DNA from: Tilletia caries
Lineage: Eukaryota > Basidiomycota > Exobasidiomycetes > Tilletiales > Tilletiaceae
Reading direction: 5' to 3'
Assembly (NCBI GenBank): GCA_032718865.1
Contig: JALUTQ010000030.1
Coordinates: forward strand, 806,001 to 870,000
DNA: 64,000 bases
How positions within the stretch are numbered: position 1 is the first letter of the stretch; each line of letters opens with the position of its first letter. Position numbers and translations under genes: made by a program. A model generated the notes under the pieces. That model was not told the DNA's origin. It did no database searches and saw only the letters and a program-made list of their open reading frames with translations. Shown piece by piece: positions 21,359-34,267 of this stretch.

Positions 21359-22465
21359 TCAATGGCGAGCGAGCAAGACGCCCGTACAAGCCCTCAGGGC
21401 GTCCCTCTCTGCCTCCTCCGCAAACGCACATCCCGCCCAACGGACGCGACAGCCCGGATCGACAAGGAAGACGTAACCGACGTGTTTGTTGTGCAGATGC
21501 AGGGCCGAGCGGAGGTAGGCCTCTGCCCCTGGCGAGTTCGAGGAGGTGGAGGGGGTGCGTTTGTTGGTACCGGTGAGACTGCCTAGGACGGTGTTGTTGT
21601 TGTTGTTCGACTCGTCGAGGGGTGGTGCACCGCTTGCCGCCCTCCGCGCAGCCTCGAGTTCCATCTGCAACACCTGCGCGGGCACCTCCGGCGCGCTCGT
21701 ACACAGGAAATAGCCCTGCTGCTCCTTCTTCCCTTTCACCCCGTCCCTGATGGAGTTGAAGACGAGCCGCATGAGAAAGGCGCGGAGCGCAGAAAGTTGG
21801 ACATTGATCGTGATCTGCTGGAACGTCGGGTGGGAGTCGTACGTGTCCCTAGTCAGGTCTGTGAAGCTGCGCACGTGTCCCTCGCTGGCCTGGCTGGAGA
21901 TGACAGAGACGAGGCTGACGCGGCCCTTGAGGACGGAGGCTGTGCTGAGGTTGACGCCGTCGGAGAGACGTTTGGCGGACCAGTCGGGCCAGAAGCGGGA
22001 GCGCTCGGTGCGGATTAGGGAGGTGGGTGCGCGCCAGGTCTTGCCGCCGTGTGCGCGGAGGGCGTGGAAGTCGTGGAAGTAACCTTTAGTAGCTTCGGAG
22101 AGGATGGCCTTGCGCTCGGCGAAGATCTTGGCGTCGCGGGCTGTTGCTTTTGTGGATGGTTTGGAGGTGTCTGTTGTTGTTGTTGTTGAGGGTGGGGATG
22201 GGGATGGGGATGGGGTGGGTGCTGAGAGCGGGATGACGGAGGGCGGGATGGGATAGCCTGGTGCTGAGCTGAGGAAGGGGAGGGGGCGTGCTGCTGCCTG
22301 TGCTGCGAGTGCTGATGCGGAGGTGGTGAACGACGGCTGTGGCTGTGGCTGTGGCTGTGGCTGTGGCTGTGGTGGCTCAGCGGGAGACGAGGAGGAAGAG
22401 GAAGCGGCTCGTGTGAATGCGGGCGCTGTTCTCGCCGCTGCTGTTCTTCTCAGTGCCGACGCCAT
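21359..22465 (-). CDS. ATP10: Atp10, mitochondrial F1Fo ATP synthase assembly factor
   Basis: A single-exon gene of 368 residues. Atp10 is a mitochondrial inner-membrane protein needed to build the Fo sector around subunit 6. The N-terminus (MASALRRTAAARTAPAFTRA) is Arg/Ala/Ser-rich and acid-free, a good presequence, followed by a (Pro-Gln)n tract and a Pro/Ser-rich linker to about residue 105. The conserved body has YFHDFHALRAHGGKTWRAP, LKGRVSLVSVISSQASEGHV, LSALRAFLMRLVFNSI and, near the C-terminus, LHLHNKHVGYVFLVDPGCRV followed by RWAGCAFAEEAE, the strongest family signature. A low-complexity insert with five Asn (about residues 285-310) interrupts the domain. It is convergent with the Rab5 gene and divergent from CKS1. 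Confidence 0.9.
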   Translation of the reverse strand: MASALRRTAAARTAPAFTRAASSSSSSPAEPPQPQPQPQPQPQPSFTTSASALAAQAAARPLPFLSSAPGYPIPPSVIPLSAPTPSPSPSPPSTTTTTDTSKPSTKATARDAKIFAERKAILSEATKGYFHDFHALRAHGGKTWRAPTSLIRTERSRFWPDWSAKRLSDGVNLSTASVLKGRVSLVSVISSQASEGHVRSFTDLTRDTYDSHPTFQQITINVQLSALRAFLMRLVFNSIRDGVKGKKEQQGYFLCTSAPEVPAQVLQMELEAARRAASGAPPLDESNNNNNTVLGSLTGTNKRTPSTSSNSPGAEAYLRSALHLHNKHVGYVFLVDPGCRVRWAGCAFAEEAERDALRACTGVLLARH

Positions 22466-22783
22466 CTTCTTCTCAATGAGTGTGTGTTGCTGTGCTTCAG
22501 ATCAGAAGTACTCGTACTGGTGCAGTCACTTGAGCGAGTGAGTGAGTGAGTGAGTGATCGATCGATCGATTGGACAGACCATCGCGTCGCGTCGCGTCTC
22601 ACAGGAACGGCTACAGAACGGCGGGCCATCCTGGAATATTCAGGAGTTGCTGCTGTCACTCCCTCGTCCTCAACAACAACACTCCCTCCCTTCCATACAC
22701 AGCACAGCACTACATACACACAGCATCAGCAGCAGCACACAGCACACAGCACACAGCACACCACCCACACACCCGCACCCACC
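22466..22783. promoter_or_regulatory. Shared divergent promoter of ATP10 and CKS1
   Basis: The 318 bp between the two start codons hold (GAGT)n and (GATC)n runs at 22536-22570, a GCGTCGCGTC stretch (22586-22597) and a CACA/GCA-rich leader before the CKS1 ATG. No TATA box is evident. Confidence 0.5.
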
Positions 22784-23208
22784 ATGCCCGAGCTCAGCTA
22801 CGAAGAACTCGTCGAACGCATCCACTACTCCGAAAAATACTCCGACGACGAGTTCGAATACCGACACGTCATCCTCCCCAAGCCCTTCCTCAAACACGTC
22901 CCCAAAGCCTTCTTCGACCCGGACGAACCCGGCGTGCTTCGCATCCTCACCGAGACCGAGTGGAGGGGGCTCGGCATCACACAGAGTTTGGGGTGGGAGC
23001 ACTATGAGGTACATGCCCCGGAACCGCATATTATGCTCTTTAGGAGGGAGAAGGATTATCAGAACAAGGTCTGTTTTCTTCTCTCTCTCTCTCTCTTATG
23101 CTCTTTCTCTGTGCGTCGTGCTGACCTTTCTCTCTCATTGACACGCCCATGCGGCTGCAGTACGGCAACTCGGGAAAACCAGTAGCGGCGAACGGGAATC
23201 GCAAGTAA
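22784..23208 (+). CDS. CKS1: CKS1/Suc1 cyclin-dependent kinase regulatory subunit
   Basis: Two exons (22784-23068 and 23161-23208) encode 110 residues. Cks proteins bind Cdk1 and phospho-threonine sites to promote multisite phosphorylation. Signatures are [20 protein letters not shown] near the N-terminus and [20 protein letters not shown], which contains the HxPEPHxLLF strand-exchange hinge. The insert between them (about residues 40-60, [20 protein letters not shown]) is usual for fungi. The 92-nt intron has a GTCTGT donor and a GCTGCAG acceptor. The short second exon encodes [15 protein letters not shown]. The start is the first ATG after a CACCACCCACAC leader. Confidence 0.95.
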
Positions 23209-24243
23209 CGCGGCTTTCGAACCCCGCGCGCGCATTACCTTCTGCTGGCTGTGGGCTGCCAGCGAGCGACGGCGGACGGACGGTTGCTGAAGTGGGAGTG
23301 GGAGGGTTGTCCTGTTCCTTTCGACACACGGGAAGGGACCGGGGAGGAGGAAGGGGGGCATTGGGTGTGTGCAGAGGGCGATGTGTGGAAAGCGAGGAAT
23401 AGATGATGGGGGGGGGCGCGTCCAGGCGCGCAGGGGAGCAACGGGACGAAAACTCGGCAACATTCCGGACACGAGGGTCAAAGGCGGGATTCTCTTCGAC
23501 GCGCGCGCGCGCGCCCTGGATCCAACAGTTTTTCTTTTTTTTTCACGCGTTTCCTTCATTCGCATCCATAAACGCCCATCCATCACATCTCCCTCGCAGC
23601 GCACAATCAACCACACGAACCTTGTCAAGATCAAAACGTATTCCCCCATCGAAACCTGCCCGTGGCCCTACCAACGCCAACGAACTGTATTTTGTTTCTC
23701 CCTCGACCTTCGTACCCGGCGCCCCGCTCGTTTTTCGCCTCGTCCTTGCGTCACCCTACTCTCTCACCCACCCCTCCACCCTCGCCTACTCCTTGCTCTG
23801 CACCGACTCTCTCCCTCTCCTCTCCTCCACCCACCGCCACACCCCCTTTCCTTTCACGCGGATTCCACATACCCCCCGCCCGCCATTTTCTTCTCACTTA
23901 TCCACCAACACACCCTTTCGCAGGCCAACCCCAACCCCAACCCGCTCCTCCCACGTTACCCCCCAGTTCTCGCTGTCACGGGCCGTCTTCCTTCCTTCCC
24001 TCTCTCCCATCCCCAATTCACCCATATACACCTCACACATACCCGCGCACGGGCGAACAGACATGACTTCTTTTCCTCTTTCTTCCAGATACCCTCTCGT
24101 ATCTCGTAACCATCGCATAATTTTCGTTCCCCCATACCCTGACGTGTTAAGTTTAACGCATGCATCTGCATTCCTCGATGGAAACTGACGCGCCGGGAAA
24201 CGGTTAAATTATAGATTACGAAAGTGAGGGCAGTTGCAAGACC
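23209..24243. other. Convergent intergenic region with pyrimidine-rich tract
   Basis: This is about 1 kb between the stops of CKS1 and the reductase gene. The plus strand from 23660 to 24070 is almost entirely C/T with scattered A (CCCACC, CTCTCC). Long open frames here are Pro/Ser/Leu artefacts of composition. No gene is supported. Confidence 0.5.
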
Positions 24244-25392
24244 CTAGAAAACGAAAGGGACGACGACCTTCCTGTCCTTGGGGAACTCGTCCCCGAAGGT
24301 ATCCCTGTACCAGCGATGGCCCTTGTACGCCCTCGGCAGCATGGCCGACACCTCCGCCAGCAGGAACAGGAACGGCGGGGTTTGCAGTAGCGTCGAGAGG
24401 GTCTCCAGTGGGGTTTGCGGCTGTTGTTGTTGGAAGAGGGGGAGGAAGTAGAGGGCTGAGAAGGTGAAGCTTGCCCATTCGAACCCTGTTTGGAGTGGAT
24501 GAGTGTCAGAATGGGGGTGGATAGACGTAGGGTGGGTGGGGAGGGGGAACTCACATTCGCAGAGGTAGTTTGGGAAACTGACGTACTCGAACAGCGCCCC
24601 ATGCGGAACCTTATACCGCGACTTGACCGCGTCCTCCTTCCCCTTCCCATCCCCGCTCTTCTTCTTCTCGACCGCCTTCGTCGCAGTCGTAGTGGCTCCT
24701 CCGCGCGGTTTCCGACGCAAATTAGCAAGGATCTCATCATGGTAGATATTCCCCGCGAACCCGATGGCCCAGCCTGCGATGCCGAGCCAGAAGAGCGGGT
24801 GCTGGATCGCGCTGGGCGGGATGAGTCCCGGTCCACCCAATCCGACCGTACTCTGCGTGTTCCAGAACGACTTGATTGCCCCGCCTACAGCCGCTGCCGC
24901 TGATGACGAGGAGGTGGAGGGAAGGGGGGGACTGCGTCCGGCCAACCATGCGCCGAGGAGGAAGCCGTTGTTCAGGTTGAACCCGATGGCGGAGATAGGA
25001 ACGGAGATGTGCATCCGTGACCTCGTCGGACTGGTCAATGGCGAAATGAGGGCCCTATGCAGGTAATGCAGCACAAACGCGACAGCCAGTACCCGATTCG
25101 GCAGGGGGAGCGTGCCGAAGGAGTCCCACGTGGGACGGAGAATCGGACCGCCGTGCTTGTTGCCCAAGGCGAAGGGAGTCAGGAGGGAGGCGAGGAAGGT
25201 GAGCGGGGACACGATCTCCATGACCAACCAGCCGTAGTTGCCGTGTACGCTCGTCCAGCTTTGATCGTTCTTGGGGGCGAAGCGGCCGTGCGGGGCGTCC
25301 ATGCCCCAGATGAGGATGGGTGCGAGGAGCGGGGAGAGGCGGAAGGAGAGCGCGCCGAGGTTGTAGAGTGTTGTTGGGAGCGAGTCTGCCAT
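24244..25392 (-). CDS. Steroid 5-alpha-reductase family enzyme (3-oxo-5-alpha-steroid 4-dehydrogenase type)
   Basis: Two exons give 359 residues. A 69-nt intron (24554-24486) is divisible by three, so it reads through, but splicing creates the expected Trp in NYLCEWFEWASFTF. Members are polytopic ER membrane NADPH-dependent reductases of steroids or related enone lipids. Here several hydrophobic segments (LAPILIWGM, MEIVSPLTFLASLLTPFAL, VLAVAFVLHYLHRAL, FWLGIAGWAIGFAGNIYHDE) lead to the signature C-terminal domain: PHGALFEYVSFPNYLCEW, then AYKGHRWYRDTFGDEFPKDR and KVVVPFVF at the end. A Lys/Ala-rich cytosolic insert (about residues 235-260) is not usual. The substrate cannot be told from sequence. 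Confidence 0.88.
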   Translation of the reverse strand: MADSLPTTLYNLGALSFRLSPLLAPILIWGMDAPHGRFAPKNDQSWTSVHGNYGWLVMEIVSPLTFLASLLTPFALGNKHGGPILRPTWDSFGTLPLPNRVLAVAFVLHYLHRALISPLTSPTRSRMHISVPISAIGFNLNNGFLLGAWLAGRSPPLPSTSSSSAAAAVGGAIKSFWNTQSTVGLGGPGLIPPSAIQHPLFWLGIAGWAIGFAGNIYHDEILANLRRKPRGGATTTATKAVEKKKSGDGKGKEDAVKSRYKVPHGALFEYVSFPNYLCECEFPLPTHPTSIHPHSDTHPLQTGFEWASFTFSALYFLPLFQQQQPQTPLETLSTLLQTPPFLFLLAEVSAMLPRAYKGHRWYRDTFGDEFPKDRKVVVPFVF

Positions 25393-25532
25393 CTTGCGCG
25401 TGGTCTCCAGTACGGACTAGGGAGCGAGGTGATGGTAGCTGAGAAGAAGTGAGGGAGCGAGCGAGGGTGGGACGATCTCAGATGCTGCGTTCCCGCTTGG
25501 ACGGAGGGCCTTGTTTCCCCGAAGCGAAAAGA

Positions 25533-25563
25533 GCCCGACAAGCCGCACTGCGGCTTGTCGGGC
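25533..25563. repeat. Perfect 15-bp-arm hairpin near the left MULE end
   Basis: GCCCGACAAGCCGCA and its reverse complement are separated by a single C. It starts 29 bp inside the left terminus. It would form a stable cruciform. Confidence 0.85.
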
Positions 25564-25673
25564 GAGCCAATATGATAGCGTGTCACTTACGTAAGAGACT
25601 GGGCAGCAGACGCGTCGACGCGTCCGGTCTGCCCGTCTGCTGCCTTCCTTCCACCACATCCACCGCCTTTCCA

Positions 25674-28097
25674 ATGCTCCCCTTCCTCGTCCTCTTCCGC
25701 TCCCTCCGCGCCGTAGTGCCTTACTGTCCAGAGGGATCAAAGGTGGTCTGGGTGGTTCTGGAGGACCAAGCAGAGTACGAAGGGTGGATGGCTTCCCTTC
25801 CCGGGAAATGGAATCTGGATAGACGGGACAAAGTGGCGGGTGGCGCAGGTGAAGGATTTGTTGGAGGTCCTAGCCTGCTGGAGATCGAGGATGCAGCAGC
25901 TGCACGTCGTGCGGGCGAGCTAGACGAGCAGGAGGGAGACGCAGATGATGCAGATCATAACGCCCAAAGGGGCTTAGTGAATGCTGCTGGGCGCGCAGCA
26001 GCTGCCGCTGTACTACTTACTGCTGACATGCTTCTCTGGCGTCACCGCTACGAGTGTGATCATGCAGGACAGCCGCGGAACAAACCAAAAGATCCCAATC
26101 TCAGCCCCAGAAAACGGCGTCGTCGTAACCCTTCCATTAAGGTCGGCTGCCCCGCTAATTTTGTCGCCTGTCAGCCGATTGGCGACAACCGAATCTATGT
26201 CAAGTGGACACACGGTCACACCGGGCACGATCCTTCCTCGCTGCAAAGTGTTGGCGAGTCCCGTCTGCCTAGAAGAGTCCGAAACTGGATTCGGGCCCGA
26301 GTGGAAGAAGGGCGCGACTGGAAAGCGATGCGAAACCTCCTGCGGCTGGAATCGGATCAACTTCACCAGCTAGAGAGGAGCAGCGGGGTTCTCGAGTCGG
26401 TCCCCGAGTCTTTCCGTATCAGACACATGGACATCTACAACGAAGTCCGTCAACAGCTTCTCCGTGCGGCCAGAAAAGCTCCTGACCGCCTGAGCAGCCT
26501 ACAGAAGTGGGTGGACGAGGTGCAAGGAAACGGAGGCATCGCAGCCATTAATCAGGACATCCCCTGCGCTGAGGACGAGCAGACATGGGCGGCATATTTT
26601 CTTTCCTCATGGCAAGTCGACATGCTGCTTGCTCACGGCCAGAACAGTGTGGTGTGTATGGACGCTACTCACAACACTTGCTTCGGTTTCGACAAGAAGG
26701 AAAAAGTGTGGCTGTACAGCCTCGTTGTTCGCAGCACCACCACAGGCCGCGGAATCCCAGTCGCCTTTATGCTCACAAATGCAGAGCACGCGCAGCCTAT
26801 TGCGTTCTGGCTGGAAGCGCTCCGAAGACATCCCCGCCTACGATTCTCGCCTCGTCAATTCATGATCGACTGCTCCACAACAGAGCTCAGCGCGATTCGG
26901 CAGGCTTTTCCCCGGCCCCCCTCACTCCTGACGTCTTTTTCTGCGACTGGCACATGCTAAAAGCTGTCACGGCCAGCAGCAAGCTGAAGGTTAAGGGCGA
27001 AGGCAACTACCCGAAAGGCGCGCTTCGAATTCAAGACAACCAGAAGGCCCAGAAGGAGGCGCGTTCCGACTTCCTTCGACTCATGAACGCTCATGACCCG
27101 CAGTCATTCGACGAGGAGCTTCGTAAATTCATGGAGCGCTGGCGGCGATGTGAGGACTGGACGACCTACATACAGACCTTTTTGGGTCCCCTACAAGAAG
27201 ATGTGGGCTCGAGCGTGGAGGCAGCAACCGCACAAGGGCGTCAACACGAACAATTACATCGAAAGCTGGCACAACCAGCTCAAGACACTATACCTCGGAC
27301 TCATGCGCAAACAAGGTGTCGACGTCCTCCTTTGGTTCCTCCTTCGGCAATGTTTACAGGACTACCACACCAGCGAGCTTCGAGTGGGTCTTGGTCTTCA
27401 GGCATGCTCGTTGACCAAAGCACACCGTGCCGCAAGACAGAAGGCGCAAGACGTCCCGTACACAGACGCCCTTGCTCTCGTAACCCACTTGCGCCAGGAC
27501 GGTGGCGACATCGAGTCGGTGACGGTCGATTCTTTCAGCAATTCCGGCCATCAGTACGCGCTGAAGCTGTCGTTGGACGCGCTTGGCGACGAGATGGAGC
27601 TGGTTTCTTGCCCATGTGAGGCATTTCAGATCAGTGAGTTTCCCTGCAAGCACATGTGGCTAGCTCACCGAGTACTTGCTCTGCCGCTGGCACAGTTCTC
27701 GCGGAAGGTCAAGCACCACACAATGAACCAACAGTCACGCATTCGAGACCCGATCGCATCAGAAGCAGCAGCACGACGCAGCCGCCTCAGCAGCAGCAGC
27801 AGCAGTAGTCGCCTCAGCAGCCGCACCAACAGCCGCCATACTTCCAGCTTCTGGGCTCACGGCTGCGCATGTGCGCGCCGCGCGCAACTAGGCGCTCGAG
27901 GTTGCCTTCGCCGGGATCGACAAGCTGACAACACTTCGAGAACAGCTGCGGCGAAAGATGCGCGACGAGGACTTCGTATGCAGTCGCGACAGTATTGTGG
28001 ACATCAACGCCCGGCTCGAGGTGATGAAGCACCTGTTGACGGATGTGGTCCACGGGCGTCGCAACTACGACAGGCAGGGGGTACGTATGCTGGTTAA
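25674..28097 (+). pseudogene. MULE (Mutator-like) transposase with SWIM zinc finger, two frameshifts
   Basis: From the ATG at 25674 the frame includes a FAR1/WRKY-like Cys/His region (YECDHAG...GCPANF...WTHGHTGHD) that should bind DNA, then the MULE catalytic domain. The catalytic motifs are VVCMDATHNTCFGFDKKEKV (first Asp) and RQFMIDCSTTELSAI (second Asp). The frame is lost at a C6 run (26916-26921) and continues in another frame with VFFCDWHMLKAV and KSEEL-like helices. It is lost again at a T5 run (27179-27183) and returns to the first frame with GVNTNNYIESWHNQLKTLYL and the SWIM finger CPCEAF...FPCKHMWLAHRV (about 27607-27670). The two indels compensate. Both sit in homopolymers, so decay and sequencing error are both possible. 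Further C-terminal exons may extend past 28097. Confidence 0.8.
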
Positions 28098-30840
28098 TGG
28101 TCACTGTAAACTGTGACCAGAGGCGTTGCTGACTCACACCTTGTCTTTTCCGCTTATTCAGTGATCTTTGACCTCGACCGCAATCTGGCATGGCAGCTGC
28201 ATCCCGGCGCCACATGTGCACACTTGGCCCTTTCGATATCAGACCGACCGAGCACACACACGGCTTCATGTCCGGGGCAGCAACAGGTGAGCGTGATCGG
28301 CGCAGCTGCGCAACCTAATTCTTTGGTTCTTTTCTTCCGGCTGCATGCTGACACCACACTTTTTCCCTCGCTCATCCAGTACCCTCGCTCATCCACACCC
28401 TTCCTCCCTCCGATAGTACCTTCGAGTCTTTCCCGTCGGCCACACAGCAGCAGTTGACCTCCGCCACAGTCGGCTCCAGACTCCGGCTCATTCTCCCTTG
28501 ATGCCTCCGACGGCCGATCCCAATCCGCTTCTTCCCTCGTCTCGAATCAACCAGCGGGTAGACGGCTACCCGCGGCGTCACCCCCAGCTCCACCCGCTCC
28601 CTCAGCTCCACCCGCTCCCACAGTCACGCCGCATGCCTCTTTTTCCCTCTTCCTGTTGCGGCTGGAGCCCTTCTCCCGGCCTTCCGCGGCTCTGCTGCTG
28701 CCTCCCGTCTCCTTCTCCTCGAAGGACCGCAAACCCTTCTCCGCCCTACCTGTACCTGACCACCGCCACACTCGCATCATTATTGGCTCATGGCTGCTGG
28801 CAGCGCGGAGCCGCGAGGTATCGAGGTATGTAGCTTCACACAATGCGAACAGCAAACCTTGCTTCGTTCTCACACACAGGACAGAGCTGATTATTCTTCT
28901 TGGTTCATTCTTTCGACAGCAACAGCCGAATAGCTCGCCCCCGGTCCAAAGGCGCAGCCCCTCTTCATCCGGATCTGGAACCTCCGCACACAGCCGCACG
29001 CCTCTTCTTCCTCGTGAAGACCCTGGGCTTGCCGCCGGACCTGAGGTAGTGAGGTTGCTGCTCACAAGGCATAGCATATCGGCAGCCGGAACAAGTAAGT
29101 CATCAGTGATGCGATACCACTGTTTGCGCGCGTCGGAAAGTGATGACCGTTAACTCACCTTCCCCATTCGCCTCCATGTCTACCTTCTGTGCAGGCAGAA
29201 ATGTTGTCGGGGAGCTGCTCTGATTGGGCAGAGGTGTTTTCGGTGAGCTGCTCCGTATGAGATCTCCTTGGTGCTGAAAAGAAGACAGGTATCAAGGACT
29301 GGATGGTAAGGTAGGCAGGGGTTCGAAGGAGGTTGTCTCTTGGGACGAAGAGGGGTAGCTGCACGAGTGATGTTTTTACACGAGCAGGTCACGGCATGAT
29401 CTCCTCAATCTTCCCCGTTGTTTCATCCTGAACTGACTTCTTTACTTTGCCTCAATTGCCCAGGTCGATCGATACGGGAGACCACCACCACACCACCATT
29501 CACGAATTAAACAAAGAAATTGCCGCGAAAAGGTGCAAGAATAGTGAGTACCGTCGCTGGCAATCATCCCCACTCAGCTTGTGGCTGATGGCTCCAAGGT
29601 CGAGATCCACGCTTGTTGCCTCCGCGCTGACACAATGGTGCTATGCGCATTGCGCACCTCCAGGTTCTAAACAATTTACAGCATTGGTCATCTTTGATTT
29701 TGCATCAAAGAATCCTTTTTTTACTTCAGGTCAGTGCCCAGTGGTAGGACGAATGGCGCCTCACGCACGGAGGTCTGGCAAAGGATACTGACCATGCTCT
29801 TTGGTCTCGCAGGTATGCATTTTGCGAGTGCGCTCGAGGCGGTGGTGCATTGCAAGACTTGTGACTTTGTGAGCCGTTCCATATTTTCGTTAGGCGCTGC
29901 CATATCACTCGGTTCTGACCTCTCCCCTCCCTCTTCTTTTTGCACATCCTGCAGCTGACCTGCGGAGCATCTCAATGGCGCGTAGCTACCGGGTCTCGCA
30001 CAGGAGTGGTGAGGGCAGTGCAATCGAAGTGAGGCAGGTGGCCTGCAGGTCATGGATCGAGTGAGTGATGACTGATGGGCATAATGTCAGAGCGTAGCAC
30101 GCTGCACGAGCTTGAACTGATCTGACTTCATCCTATTTGCGACGATTGAGTCAGTCATTCAATGCGATTATGCGAATCAGTTAAAGGTGATGCGTGGTAA
30201 ATATCGCGTCTGTGAGTACAGAGTTTCAGACGTTTGTGTCTGTCGACTGTCATAGCCCTTGCTAACAGCATATGTTGTTTCCATGTGCAACACAGCACCA
30301 AATCAATCAATCGTCATTGCCTTCCGCCTCACGTCTGCGAGAATTGAGATGCACAGATGCGCGGGGCATGTTGCAGACGGCAGGGAGCAGAACAAGTGAT
30401 CAGAATCTGTGAGCAACATTGTTTTGTGGTCAAGCGGACCATCATCGCCCATCGATCTAATCCACTGTCCCACTCCAATATTCTGCAGTAACCCATTACC
30501 CACGAGACGCAATCCACACGACGCGCACCCGCGGGCAGGTTCTAGGCGGACGACAAGGTGATGCGCAAGGGCTGATCATCTCTGACCTGCTTGTCCTGGA
30601 CACAATTGCGGGAACGATGCTTCACTCGTCCTGGCTCTCGCTGTACCAACTACCAACTACCAACCGGTTCTGCGATACCCAGTTATTTTTCAATCAATGA
30701 GCCTGGAATATCATCCTTTTCAGTTCAGTTGCCCCAGCCGTAGTGATAATGAGTGAGCAGTTGAGTTAAGTCGCGCGCAGCAGTGAAGGGGCAGGTCTGA
30801 GGTCGGTGAGGGGAGGACTGAGGAGCGCGCGCGCTGCCGC
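28098..30840. other. 3' part of the MULE, fragmentary coding signal only
   Basis: Exon-like pieces follow the transposase: a frame with EVAFAGIDKLTTLREQLRRK (27898-28085), one with SDSTFESFPSATQQQLTSAT (about 28405-28470), and a Pro/Ser-rich frame to about 28830. Intron-like joins lie at 28083-28161 and 28286-28379. A second cluster at 29760-30060 reads RTEVWQRILTMLFGLAG, HFASALEAVVHCKTCD and LTCGASQWRVATG across two GTATGC/GTGAGC-type introns. None can be assigned to a family, and stops interrupt several pieces. From 30060 to 30840 I see nothing coding. Confidence 0.35.
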
Positions 30841-30846
30841 GCCACG

Positions 30847-30870
30847 TTCGGCGCCCCGCGGGGCGCCGAA
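30847..30870. repeat. Perfect 24-bp palindrome near the right MULE end
   Basis: TTCGGCGCCCCG is followed directly by its reverse complement. It is followed by a second, smaller hairpin GAATCTC-C-GAGATTC (30868-30882). Together they mirror the hairpin at the left end in position but not in sequence. Confidence 0.85.
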
Positions 30871-31011
30871 TCTCCGAGATTCGGGGAAATAAGGCCGTGC
30901 GCGTTCCCGCTTGGACGTCATCCCAGATCGCCTCAGCCAGAGTCTGGAGTCTGCACTTCGAAGTCTGGGGGTCTCAGATCGGAATCGCGTGACACGAAGC
31001 TCCAAGAGGCG

Positions 31012-31053
31012 ACGCGTATATTTTTTGTTTGGGCTTGGCTGGCAGCGACGCGT
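31012..31053 (+). promoter_or_regulatory. Two ACGCGT (MCB) boxes upstream of CDC7
   Basis: ACGCGT occurs at 31012-31017 and 31048-31053, both inside GCGACGCGT, 160-200 bp before the CDC7 start codon. In ascomycete yeasts this MluI cell-cycle box is the MBF site for G1/S transcription. Its use here is inferred. Confidence 0.55.
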
Positions 31054-31212
31054 CTCGATTCATTGGGCAAGTGTTGTTCTCCTGTCACACACTCACTCAC
31101 TCACTCGCAACAGCAGTACACTCACAGTCCCACCCTTCTCCTTCTTAGAACAGCATAGCAAAGCCAGTCGCACACACACGCGCGCGCGGCACAACACAGC
31201 AACGCGTTTACC

Positions 31213-33682
<2,470 letters not shown>

Positions 33683-33704
33683 GGGGGGAGGGAGGGCCTG
33701 GACC

Positions 33705-33870
33705 TTGTTCTGCTGGAGGTTCGGATGGCTGGGAGAGGGAGGGAGAGGGTCAGTGGCGAGGGGGGGACCCTTGGGAAATCACGGGGCCGGAACCTTGAAT
33801 GATCCATTTGCTGGAGGTTCGGATGGCTGGGAGAATGAATGGAGGAGGGGAGGGGAGGGGATGGTCAGTG
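33705..33870 (+). repeat. Imperfect tandem duplication in the CDC7 3' region
   Basis: TGCTGGAGGTTCGGATGGCT occurs at about 33711 and again at about 33810. Each copy is followed by a G-rich run and GGTCAGTGGCGA. The unit is about 99 bp and diverged, just after the stop codon. No coding role is seen. Confidence 0.75.
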
Positions 33871-34267
33871 GCGACTGGCGAGGGCCTTTGGACAAGTTAT
33901 AAAGTCGATTTCGCATGATAGCATGATTCCCGTTTCCCAATCTGTACGCGCATATATATCACATCTCTCTCTCACTCTCTCTCACTCTCATACACATACG
34001 CATCGTTGAATGCTACTGCCAGAGCGCAGCTATTACTCCCCCTCCAGAGTGTTGCCTTTGTTTGTCTGTGTGCTTTGAGGCCTCCTTTGTTCGAATGGCT
34101 CGGACGATGTGATGATGGGTTGGAAATGGAGTGGTTGAGATTCGAAAGAAAGCAGTATGCAATGAGGTTGCGTGCGGGTTGCAGGTAGAGGGTGCTTATG
34201 TATGGGAATGTCTGAATCCTTTTTGAGAAGGTCGAAGAATGCGTCCGAGGCGGGATCATCGGTCTGG

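Larger units (their letters stand above)
25504..30900 (+). mobile_element. MULE-type DNA transposon, 5.4 kb, with subterminal hairpins
   Basis: The ends match as inverted repeats: GAGGGCCTTGTTTCCCCGAA from 25504 and GCACGGCCTTATTTCCCCGAA read inward from 30900. A 17-bp direct repeat GCGTTCCCGCTTGGACG flanks them (25487-25503, 30901-30917). Each end carries a perfect hairpin just inside the inverted repeat (25533-25563 and 30847-30870). The interior encodes a Mutator-like transposase on the plus strand. MULEs normally make 8-11-bp target duplications, so the 17-bp repeat is longer than expected. Confidence 0.7.

Noticed and set aside
23369..24188. Three overlapping Pro/Ser-rich frames downstream of CKS1
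   Set aside because: Pyrimidine-rich composition keeps frames open. The region lies between convergent stops and has no conserved sequence.
28498..28833. Pro/Leu-rich 111-codon frame as an independent gene in the MULE
   Set aside because: Low-complexity HPLPQLHPLPQ repeats and neighbouring frame switches suggest degraded element sequence.
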